Source: JANOYC01 sp031428675
GTDB taxonomy: Bacteria; Actinomycetota; Actinomycetes; Actinomycetales; Microbacteriaceae
Direction: 5' to 3'
Assembly (NCBI GenBank): GCA_031428675.1
Contig: JANOYC010000039.1
Span: 1-17,068, forward strand
Length of the DNA stretch: 17,068 nt
The position numbers were made by a program, and so were the translations under genes. Shown piece by piece: positions 1 through 6,552 of this stretch. How positions within the stretch are numbered: the stretch's first letter is position 1; each line of letters begins with the position of its first letter. The notes beneath the pieces are model-generated. The model saw only the letters and a list, made by a program, of their open reading frames with translations, had not been told where the DNA came from and searched no databases.

Positions 1-275
<275 letters not shown>

Positions 276-411
276 ACTCCATTCCTGTGCTGTTCGCAGC
301 CAGAGAATGAATGAGTATTTGCTACGCGTCCACTTTGTGGTTCCCGATTTACGGTCGGGGACCGCGCTCAGATCGCAGATCTGTCCGCATACTGATACAT
401 AAATCAATAGT
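276..411 (+). other. 23S-5S internal transcribed spacer
   Basis: This is the spacer between the 23S and 5S genes. It contains no tRNA. Two inverted repeats are visible. GGTTCCCGA (339-347) pairs with TCGGGGACC (355-363) with one G-U pair and a 7-nt loop. CAGATC (369-374) pairs perfectly with GATCTG (378-383) across a GCA loop. These probably act as rRNA precursor processing stems; that role is inferred from position. Confidence 0.75.
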
Positions 412-531
412 GTTTCGGCGGCCATAGCGAGAGGGAAACGCCCGGTTACATTCCGAACCCGGAAGCTAAGACTCTCTGCGCCGATGGTACTGCAAGGGGG
501 ACCTTGTGGGAGAGTAGGACACCGCCGGACT
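412..531 (+). rRNA. rrf: 5S ribosomal RNA
   Basis: This is a complete 5S rRNA of about 120 nt. It carries the conserved core GAGGGAAACGCCCGGTTACA (430-449), then the CCGAACCCGGAAGCTAAG segment and GCGCCGATGGTACTGC. The 3' GGGAGAGTAGGACACCGCCGG closes helix I with the 5' CGGCGG. It lies about 135 bp after 23S in the usual 23S-5S order and is followed within 10 nt by an intrinsic terminator. The end positions are estimated to within 2-3 nt. Confidence 0.95.
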
Positions 532-539
532 TCTTTGTG

Positions 540-569
540 AAATGGCCACCCGTTGAGGGTGGCCATTTT
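540..569 (+). terminator. Intrinsic terminator of the rRNA operon
   Basis: AAATGGCCACCC (540-551) is perfectly complementary to GGGTGGCCATTT (557-568) with a 5-nt loop GTTGA. The T-run sits at the end of the 3' arm (566-569). The stem-loop starts about 9 nt after the 5S 3' end, as expected for the end of an rrn operon. Confidence 0.9.
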
Positions 570-631
570 GCGTTAACGCCGTTGTCTGCAGCGGCCGAAG
601 CACACAGGGACCCAAGCGCAAGGGGAATTCG

Positions 632-1732
632 ATGAGCGATTCGTCACAGTCAGACGGACGATCCGGCGACCGTCGAGGTCGTCCCTCCGGAGGTCGCCCG
701 ACCGGCGGCCGTCCCGAAGGAGGTCGTCGTGATGACGGTCGTCCGGCTCGAGGCAATCCCGTGTCAGGCAGGCCAGCCGCTGGTCGCGACGGCGCAGCGA
801 GCAAGCCGCCGTGGTCGCGTGACGGTGGTGCTGGGAAGCCAGCGCGCGATGGCGAGAAGAAGCCGTGGTCGCGTGACAGTGGTGCTGGGAAGCCGCCACG
901 TGATGGCGAGAAGCGCCTGTGGACTCGCGACGGCAAACCCGCTCGTGGCGATCACGACGCGAGCGCCAGGGAACCCGAAGAAGATCGCGACCCGTTCGGC
1001 ACGCGTTCAGTGCGTCCGCGACATGACGACCCGATCATCCCCGACGACGTTCAGGCGAGCGATCTTGACCGCATAGCGCGCAACGAGTTGAAGACGCTCA
1101 GCAAAGACAACGCCGAGGGCGTTGCCCGTCACCTCGTGATGGCCGCGAAGCTCATCGACGAGGACCCGCAACTCGCCCACGCGCACGCGATCTCGGCCGC
1201 CCGCCGCGCCGGTCGCATTGGCGTCGTTCGCGAGACCCTCGCAATCACCGCCTATGCGATCGAGGACTTCGCCCTGGCACTGCGTGAGTTGCGCACCTAT
1301 CGTCGCATCACCGGCCGCGACGACGAGCTGCCCATGATGGTCGATTGTGAACGTGGGCTCGGCCGGCCGGAGAAGGCTCTGGAGCTCGGACGCTCCGTCG
1401 CTCGTGACTCACTGGCCGTTCCCGTTCAAGTCGAGTTGGCCATCGCGATGTCAGGAGCACGACTGGACCTCGGACAGGCCGAAGCCGCCCTGCAGGAACT
1501 GCGCATCTCGCAATTGAACCCCGACCTGGCGTATTCGTGGAGCCCGCCTCTGTTCGACGCCTACGCCGAAGTGCTCGAAGAACTGGGCCAGAACGATGAA
1601 GCCGCCATCTGGCGCGCGCGCGCAGAAGTCGCCGCGGATGCCGTCGGCGAAGACGACGACGATGACGAGATGGTCGTCGTTGAAGAAGATCTGCTGGACA
1701 CCCCCGACAGCGAGGAGGACGTGGATGACTGA
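632..1732 (+). CDS. Arg/Gly-rich TPR-like protein, Rv1691-type, function unknown
   Basis: This encodes a 366-residue protein in three parts. Residues 1 to about 125 are a low-complexity tail rich in Arg, Gly, Pro and Asp, with repeated GGRP-type motifs and two near-identical 18-residue units beginning PWSRD. Residues of about 140-330 are helical and TPR-like, with Ala/Leu-rich helices. The last 30 residues are strongly acidic. No signal peptide or membrane segment is seen. The ATG has a Shine-Dalgarno AGGGG (621-625) 6 nt upstream. The stop overlaps the next start by 8 bp. The position before a HAD phosphatase and tlyA matches M. tuberculosis Rv1691, also an uncharacterised TPR-like protein. 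The basic tail could bind RNA or other polyanions, but that is a guess. Confidence 0.85.
   Translation: MSDSSQSDGRSGDRRGRPSGGRPTGGRPEGGRRDDGRPARGNPVSGRPAAGRDGAASKPPWSRDGGAGKPARDGEKKPWSRDSGAGKPPRDGEKRLWTRDGKPARGDHDASAREPEEDRDPFGTRSVRPRHDDPIIPDDVQASDLDRIARNELKTLSKDNAEGVARHLVMAAKLIDEDPQLAHAHAISAARRAGRIGVVRETLAITAYAIEDFALALRELRTYRRITGRDDELPMMVDCERGLGRPEKALELGRSVARDSLAVPVQVELAIAMSGARLDLGQAEAALQELRISQLNPDLAYSWSPPLFDAYAEVLEELGQNDEAAIWRARAEVAADAVGEDDDDDEMVVVEEDLLDTPDSEEDVDD
809..916 (+). repeat. 54-bp in-frame tandem repeat, two copies plus a partial third
   Basis: Copies at 809-862 and 863-916 each encode 18 residues starting PWSRD and ending DGEK plus one basic residue. They differ at only a few bases. 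A degenerate third copy follows from 917 (LWTRDGKPARG). The unit length is a multiple of three, so copy-number change would keep the frame. It lies in the disordered N-terminal part of the TPR-like protein. Confidence 0.85.
1712..1718 (+). promoter_or_regulatory. Ribosome binding site fixing the HAD phosphatase start
   Basis: GAGGAGG lies 6 nt before the ATG at 1725. The reading frame is open much further upstream, inside the preceding gene, but this site and the start of recognisable HAD homology at residue 13 support the 1725 start. Confidence 0.75.
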
Positions 1733-2753
1733 GCACTCGAGCCTGATCGACGGGCGCGCTCTGTTGCTCGCCGACCTTGACGGCGTCGTGTACGCGGGTG
1801 CCGCTGCGATTCCATATGCCGTCGAGAGCATAAACGCCGCGACGGAATCGCTGCGTGTCGGGTACATCACCAACAATGCGTCGCGCACCGACGCATCCGT
1901 TGCCGAACATCTGAGTTCGCTCGGGCTCACCGTTGCGCCCGACGACGTCGTGACGTCTCCGCAAGCCGCCGTGCGCCTGCTTGCGGAGCTCGTTCCCGCG
2001 GCGTCGACGATTCTCGTTGTCGGCGGTGCCGGACTCACGCACGAGGTCGAAAAGGCGGGGTTCACGGTGACGGACTCCGCCCTCGATAACCCGGCGGCAG
2101 TCATCCAGGGGTTCTCGCCGGAGCTCGGGTGGAAGCACTTGGCCGAAGCGGCGTTCGCGCTCAACGCTGGCGACAAGAGCACGCCGTGGGTAGCCACCAA
2201 CACCGACTGGACCATTCCGGTCGCCCGGGGAATCGCGCCGGGCAACGGCACCCTCGTGAGCGCGGTGCACACCGCTGTTGGGCGACTACCCGTGGTGGCA
2301 GGCAAGCCCGAGGTCGCGATCTTCACCGCCGCACTCGATCGCTTCGCCGCAGTAGCGGCGCCCCGCCGACGTGCGCTCGTGATCGGCGACCGCCTCGACA
2401 CTGACATCCTCGGCGGTAACCGCGCCGGGCTCGACACCGCGCTCGTGCTCACTGGGATCGACCGGGGCAAGCAAGTGATCTCAGCGATCCCGGAAGAGCG
2501 CCCCACCTTCATCCTCGGCGACCTGCGCGAATTGCACGAGCCGTATCCGGACACTGTGGTCACTATCGATCCCCGCACCGGCGACGAAGTGTCGACGGTG
2601 CGTGACGCTCGCGTCAGACGCCACGGTTCGGTGCTGTCGGTGGATTCAACCGGTGAATCCTCGGCCGATCTGCTGCGGGCTGGCTGCGCCGCGGTCTGGA
2701 ACTCCGGGCTCGCGATCTACGGGCTTGAGGTGCCCGCCGAACTATATTCGTGA
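1725..2753 (+). CDS. HAD-IIA family phosphatase (NagD-like, probable glycerol-3-phosphate phosphatase)
   Basis: This is a 342-residue cytosolic HAD phosphatase. Motif I DLDGV is at residues 17-21, with Asp17 as the predicted nucleophile and Asp19 as the acid/base. Motif II TNN is at 49-51. The motif III lysine lies in GKPE at about residue 195, and motif IV is IGDRLDTDILGG near 222-233. The cap between motifs II and III marks subfamily IIA. At 342 residues it is longer than NagD (about 250-275) and close to Rv1692. That M. tuberculosis protein occupies the same position and is known as a glycerol-3-phosphate phosphatase involved in polar-head recycling. The roughly 80 residues after motif IV are an extension I cannot assign. 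Substrate specificity is inferred from synteny. It overlaps the upstream gene by 8 bp. Confidence 0.9.
   Translation: MTEHSSLIDGRALLLADLDGVVYAGAAAIPYAVESINAATESLRVGYITNNASRTDASVAEHLSSLGLTVAPDDVVTSPQAAVRLLAELVPAASTILVVGGAGLTHEVEKAGFTVTDSALDNPAAVIQGFSPELGWKHLAEAAFALNAGDKSTPWVATNTDWTIPVARGIAPGNGTLVSAVHTAVGRLPVVAGKPEVAIFTAALDRFAAVAAPRRRALVIGDRLDTDILGGNRAGLDTALVLTGIDRGKQVISAIPEERPTFILGDLRELHEPYPDTVVTIDPRTGDEVSTVRDARVRRHGSVLSVDSTGESSADLLRAGCAAVWNSGLAIYGLEVPAELYS
2743..2748 (+). promoter_or_regulatory. Putative -10 element for a leaderless transcript of the 65-residue protein gene
   Basis: TATATT is one mismatch from TATAAT and ends 6 nt before the ATG at 2755, so transcription would start at or next to the start codon. 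No Shine-Dalgarno precedes that ATG. No convincing -35 is seen. It lies inside the last codons of the HAD gene. Confidence 0.4.
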
Positions 2754-2754
2754 C

Positions 2755-2952
2755 ATGAGCGAAGAGTCGACGACCGAGGGATCGCCTTCCGGTGACGCAT
2801 TCGAACTCGACGAGGAGCGTGATGCGCTGTTGTCGCAATTGCGCGTGATCGAAGACCAACCACTGGAAGAGCGCGCGGCTGCGTACCTCCAGGTACACGA
2901 CCGACTGCAGGCGCGGCTCGAAGGCGGAGACGCGGCCGCGCGTCGCTCGTGA
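2755..2952 (+). CDS. Small conserved hypothetical protein (Rv1693 position)
   Basis: This encodes a 65-residue hydrophilic protein. Residues 1-20 are Ser/Glu-rich. Residues of about 20-57 look like a charged helical hairpin (ERDALLSQLR, then EERAAAYLQVHDRLQARLE), possibly a coiled coil. It begins 1 nt after the HAD stop, and its stop overlaps the GTG of tlyA (GTGA, 2949-2952). M. tuberculosis has a similarly small uncharacterised gene (Rv1693) at this position, which supports a real conserved gene. Function is not known to me. There is no signal peptide or metal-binding motif. The lack of a Shine-Dalgarno may be explained by the TATATT directly upstream. Confidence 0.8.
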   Translation: MSEESTTEGSPSGDAFELDEERDALLSQLRVIEDQPLEERAAAYLQVHDRLQARLEGGDAAARRS

Positions 2953-3815
2953 GCGAGGGCGACTTCGCGGAGACCGCTCCCGCCTCGGCGCGGGACCCCG
3001 TCCCCGAGGTCTCTGCGGCGCCCACCCCTGCCCGGCTCGATGCGCGGATGGCGGCTCTCGGCCTGGCCCGCTCGCGCACCCACGCCGCCCGCCTGATCGC
3101 CGACGGACTCGTGACGATCGATGGCACCCCGACGGTGAAACCCGCCACCCTCGTTTCGGAAATTCAGGAAATCACGGTTGCGGCATCCGACAACTACGTC
3201 AGCCGAGGCGCGCACAAGTTGATCGCCGCGCTCGACGCGTTCGGCGTCGATCCCGCCGGCCGGGTGTGCCTCGACGCGGGCGCCTCCACCGGCGGATTCA
3301 CGCAAGTGCTGCTCGAGCGCGGTGCGAAACACGTGGTCGCGATCGACGTGGGCCACTCCCAGCTCGCTTCGGAAATTCAGGAATCGAGCCGCGTAACGTC
3401 GGTCGAGGGCTTCAACATCCGCCGCCTCACCGCCGAAACGTTGCGGGAAATTCTCCCAATTCCTGAATTTCCGACGGTGGTGGTGGGTGACCTGTCGTTC
3501 ATCTCGCTCACGCTCGTGCTTGAACCGCTGAAGAACGCGGTTGTGCGCGGCGCCGACTTCGTGCTGCTCGTGAAGCCGCAATTCGAAGTGGGCCGCACCG
3601 GAGTGCGCGAGGGCATCGTCACCAACGCCGGTTTGCGAGACGAAGCCGTCATGACGGTGTTGTGGGCCGCCTTCGACCTCGGCTTGAGCACCGCGGGCGT
3701 CATCGCGTCACCGATCGCCGGAACAGCTGGGAATCGTGAGTATCTGGTCTGGTTGAGCGAACGGCACGGCAGCAATCCGTCACAATGGACGAAACACGTC
3801 ACCACACTGGCGTGA
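2949..3815 (+). CDS. tlyA: TlyA family rRNA 2'-O-methyltransferase
   Basis: This is a 288-residue protein. An N-terminal S4 RNA-binding domain (about residues 28-90; LDARMAALGLARSRTHAARL) is followed by an FtsJ/RrmJ-like methyltransferase. The SAM-binding loop DAGASTGGF is at 109-117. A K-D-K-E tetrad is visible: Lys90 in RGAHK, Asp181 in DLSFIS, Lys209 in KPQFE and Glu264 in NREY. In mycobacteria TlyA 2'-O-methylates cytidines in 16S and 23S rRNA, and its loss gives capreomycin/viomycin resistance. The GTG start overlaps the preceding stop and has no clear Shine-Dalgarno. About 28 residues precede the S4 domain, so a later start, such as the ATG near 3048, cannot be excluded. An identical 15-bp word occurs three times in this gene. 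Confidence 0.95.
   Translation: MSEGDFAETAPASARDPVPEVSAAPTPARLDARMAALGLARSRTHAARLIADGLVTIDGTPTVKPATLVSEIQEITVAASDNYVSRGAHKLIAALDAFGVDPAGRVCLDAGASTGGFTQVLLERGAKHVVAIDVGHSQLASEIQESSRVTSVEGFNIRRLTAETLREILPIPEFPTVVVGDLSFISLTLVLEPLKNAVVRGADFVLLVKPQFEVGRTGVREGIVTNAGLRDEAVMTVLWAAFDLGLSTAGVIASPIAGTAGNREYLVWLSERHGSNPSQWTKHVTTLA
3155..3474. repeat. 15-16-bp word present three times inside tlyA (two direct, one inverted)
   Basis: TTCGGAAATTCAGGAA occurs at 3155-3170 and again, identical, at 3368-3383. Its reverse complement TTCCTGAATTTCCGA (15 bp) is at 3460-3474. The direct copies encode SEIQE in the same frame; the inverted copy encodes IPEFP. The inverted pair could form a long-loop hairpin. I found no further copy in the window by eye. 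Confidence 0.8.
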
Positions 3816-3870
3816 GTCGTCGTTACCGCTTCTCGACGCAGCCATTCTCACAGCGGCGCGAATACAGCGA

Positions 3871-3877
3871 AAGGGGG
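3871..3877 (+). promoter_or_regulatory. Ribosome binding site fixing the NAD kinase start
   Basis: AAGGGGG lies 6 nt before the GTG at 3884. The frame is open back to an ATG at 3785 inside tlyA. This site, and the match of the remaining N-terminus (NDRHILVVAHTGR) to NAD kinases, favour 3884. Confidence 0.75.
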
Positions 3878-3883
3878 CCGACC

Positions 3884-4810
3884 GTGAACAATGACCGGCA
3901 CATCCTCGTTGTCGCTCATACCGGCCGACCGTCATCCGTCGACGCCTGCATCGACGTGTGTCGTCAGCTCATTGAGGCGGGGCTGACCCCGGTGCTTTCG
4001 CCCGACGAGCGTGCCGACATTCTCGCCGCGTCGCCGAACCTCGCTCCGGTGGCCACCCTCGGTGACACCGTGCAACTCTCCGACCTCGAACTCGTGATCG
4101 TGCTCGGCGGCGACGGCACAATCCTGCGCGCGGCGGAGATCGCGCGCGGATGCTCGGCGCCGCTGCTCGGCGTCAATTTGGGGCACGTCGGCTTCCTCGC
4201 CGAGATCGACCGGGATGATCTCACTGAGTCGGTCGCCCGCGCGCTCGCCCGCGACTACGTCGTGGAAGAGCGCATGACTTTGTCGGTGCGCGTCAAGGTC
4301 GGCAGCTCTGTGGTCTACGAAACCTGGGCGCTTAACGAAGCGACCGTCGAGAAGGCGAGTCGAGAGCGGATGCTCGAGGTCGTTATCGAGGTCGACGGGC
4401 GCCCGCTGTCGAGCTTCGGATGCGACGGCGTCGTGATGTCGACGCCGACGGGCTCGACCGCCTACTCCTTCTCCGCCGGCGGACCGGTGGTGTGGCCGAG
4501 TGTCGAGGCGTTGCTGCTCGTGCCGCTCAGCGCACACGCCCTGTTCGCCCGCCCGCTCGTTGTCGGCCCCGATTCCGTGCTCGCGGTTGAGGTGCTCGAC
4601 CGCACCCAGGGTTCCGCCGTGCTGTGGTGTGATGGACGCCGTACTCACGACCTGCCGCGCGGCGCACGAGTCGTTGCGAGTCGCTCACCGATTCCCGTGC
4701 GTCTCGCGCGCCTTGCGGAAGGTCCGTTCACCACGCGACTGGTGAGCAAGTTCAACCTTCCCGTCAACGGCTGGCGTGGCCCAGCGGGCGAGTTGGATCA
4801 TCCGGCGTGA
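3884..4810 (+). CDS. nadK: NAD kinase (ATP/polyphosphate type)
   Basis: This is a 308-residue enzyme that phosphorylates NAD to NADP in the cytosol. The diagnostic GGDGT is at residues 75-79. NLGHVGFLAE, the nucleotide-contact NEATVEKA and the highly conserved TPTGSTAYSFSAGGPVVWP segment follow in the expected order. Length is normal for actinobacteria (about 290-310). It lies 68 bp after tlyA; that gap holds only the Shine-Dalgarno and nothing else I recognise. The stop overlaps the recN GTG (GTGA, 4807-4810). The tlyA-nadK-recN order is conserved across actinobacteria and in many Firmicutes. Confidence 0.97.
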   Translation: MNNDRHILVVAHTGRPSSVDACIDVCRQLIEAGLTPVLSPDERADILAASPNLAPVATLGDTVQLSDLELVIVLGGDGTILRAAEIARGCSAPLLGVNLGHVGFLAEIDRDDLTESVARALARDYVVEERMTLSVRVKVGSSVVYETWALNEATVEKASRERMLEVVIEVDGRPLSSFGCDGVVMSTPTGSTAYSFSAGGPVVWPSVEALLLVPLSAHALFARPLVVGPDSVLAVEVLDRTQGSAVLWCDGRRTHDLPRGARVVASRSPIPVRLARLAEGPFTTRLVSKFNLPVNGWRGPAGELDHPA

Positions 4811-6546
4811 TCGAGGAAATCTCGATCGACAACCTCGGAGTCATCGGTCACGCGACCCTGCCACTCGGCGCGGGGTTCACCGCGATCACCGGGGAGACCG
4901 GAGCGGGCAAGACCATGGTCGTCACAGCCCTTGGTCTTCTGCTCGGAGCGCGCGCCGACCTGGCATCTGTCCGCAACGGAAGCGACTCGGCCGTGGTCGA
5001 GGGTCGCTGGCGCGTGCCGGCCGCGGGAGCCGTCGCTGCGCGAGTGCGTGATGCCGGCGGTGACCTGGATGCGGCGGGAATAGATGCGACGATCGGGCCG
5101 GTTGAGAGTCTTCTGCTCAGTCGTACGATCGCACAGGAGGGTCGCAGCCGCGCGATCGTCGGCGGGCGCTCGGCTCCCGTCGGGGTGCTCGCCGAGCTCG
5201 GCGAGCACCTCGTGGTGGTGCACGGTCAATCCGAGCAACTGCGCTTGCGCTCCGGTGCGGCCCAGCGTGACGCCCTCGACCGCTTCGGCGGTGCGGAGAT
5301 TCGGCCGGCACTGACCGCCTACCGTGACGTGTTCGAGCGCTGGCAGCACGCATCTGCGGAATGGCAGCGACTGACGGGCGAAGCCGAGCGGCGCGCGCGC
5401 GAAGCGGACGGACTGCGGGCAGCGCTCACCGAGATCGAGGCGGCGAGCCCCCAGCGCGGCGAAGACGTGGCGCTCGCCGAGAGAATCGATCGGCTCAGCA
5501 ACCTCGAAGACCTGCGCCTCGCTGCCGAGCAGGCGCACGAGCTCTTGTCATCGGCGGCTCCGGATGGCGCAGCCGATGCGATCACGCTGCTCGATACGGC
5601 CCGGCGCGCTCTCGATCGGGTCGCATTGCACGACCCAGCACTCACGACGGTCGCCGAATCCCTCGCCGACGCGTTGTATGCGGTCACCGACGTGTCGAGC
5701 GAACTCGCGAGTTACCTCGCTGCGCTCGACGCCGACGGGGCTCGAGAACTGGAATCCCTGCAGGAGCGCTGGGCGACGATCTTGGCGATCGCCCGCAAGT
5801 ACGGACCGACCCTCGACGACGCGATCGACTACCTCGACACCGGCAGTGCACGCCTTCTCGAACTCGACACCGACACCGACCGGATCGCCGAACTCGCCGA
5901 AGAGACCGACACCTTAGCGAGCGACCTCGACCACGCGGCGGCCACGCTCACCCGGGCCCGCGTCGCCGCCGCGTCCCGCTTGCAGTCCGCGGTCACGGCG
6001 GAACTCGCGGCGCTGGCGATGCCCGACGCCGAGCTCGCCGTTGCCGTGACCGCCAAGGGCGAACTCACCGCCTCGGGTGGCGACGCCGTCGCGATCCTCC
6101 TGCGTCCGCATCCGGGCACTGAACCGCGGCCGATCGCGAAGGGCGCGTCGGGCGGTGAGCTGTCGCGAGTTATGCTCGCGATTGAGGTCGTCATCGCGGG
6201 CAGCGATCCGGTGCCCACGTTCATCTTCGACGAGGTCGACGCGGGCGTCGGCGGCGCCGCCGCCATCGAAATCGGCCGGCGATTGGCTCGCCTCGCCGAG
6301 ACCGCACAAGTGATCGTCGTCACGCACCTCGCGCAGGTCGCCGCGTTTGCAGGCAATCATTTGCGGGTTGTGAAAGACAGCGACGGCTCGGTGACGGCAT
6401 CCAGCGTCGTGCAACTCGACGCGGATGCCCGCGCCGCCGAAATGGCCCGGTTATTGTCGGGTCTCACCGATTCCGCGACCGGGCTCTCGCACGCGCGCGA
6501 ACTGCTCGACCTAGCCGCAGGATCACCGGCGCGTGGGATACGATAA
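4807..6546 (+). CDS. recN: DNA repair protein RecN
   Basis: This is a 579-residue SMC-like ATPase that acts in double-strand-break repair. Walker A GETGAGKT is at residues 29-36. A long coiled-coil middle (about 150-380) is rich in Glu, Arg, Ala and Leu. The ABC signature KGASGGELSR is at 445-454. Walker B, IFDEVDAG, is around Asp475, followed by the His switch VVTHLAQVA. Length is typical (550-590). The GTG start overlaps the nadK stop by 4 bp, so translation is probably coupled. I saw no LexA-type operator near the start. In M. tuberculosis two genes, the SteA and SteB/MctB homologues, lie between recN and pyrG; here only 6 bp separate them. Confidence 0.97.
   Translation: MIEEISIDNLGVIGHATLPLGAGFTAITGETGAGKTMVVTALGLLLGARADLASVRNGSDSAVVEGRWRVPAAGAVAARVRDAGGDLDAAGIDATIGPVESLLLSRTIAQEGRSRAIVGGRSAPVGVLAELGEHLVVVHGQSEQLRLRSGAAQRDALDRFGGAEIRPALTAYRDVFERWQHASAEWQRLTGEAERRAREADGLRAALTEIEAASPQRGEDVALAERIDRLSNLEDLRLAAEQAHELLSSAAPDGAADAITLLDTARRALDRVALHDPALTTVAESLADALYAVTDVSSELASYLAALDADGARELESLQERWATILAIARKYGPTLDDAIDYLDTGSARLLELDTDTDRIAELAEETDTLASDLDHAAATLTRARVAAASRLQSAVTAELAALAMPDAELAVAVTAKGELTASGGDAVAILLRPHPGTEPRPIAKGASGGELSRVMLAIEVVIAGSDPVPTFIFDEVDAGVGGAAAIEIGRRLARLAETAQVIVVTHLAQVAAFAGNHLRVVKDSDGSVTASSVVQLDADARAAEMARLLSGLTDSATGLSHARELLDLAAGSPARGIR
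6539..6544 (+). promoter_or_regulatory. Putative -10 element for a leaderless pyrG transcript
   Basis: TACGAT fits TANNNT and ends 8 nt before the GTG at 6553; no Shine-Dalgarno is present before that GTG. It overlaps the recN stop codon. No good -35 was found, so this is a weak call. Confidence 0.3.
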
Positions 6547-6552
6547 AAACCC

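Noticed and set aside
276..411. A tRNA gene in the 23S-5S spacer
   Set aside because: No cloverleaf, T-loop GTTCRA motif or acceptor pairing was found; the spacer hairpins are too short.
4700..4830. Possible LexA/SOS operator in front of recN
   Set aside because: No TCGAAC-N4-GTTCGA-like palindrome was found near the recN start, so SOS control cannot be claimed from this sequence.
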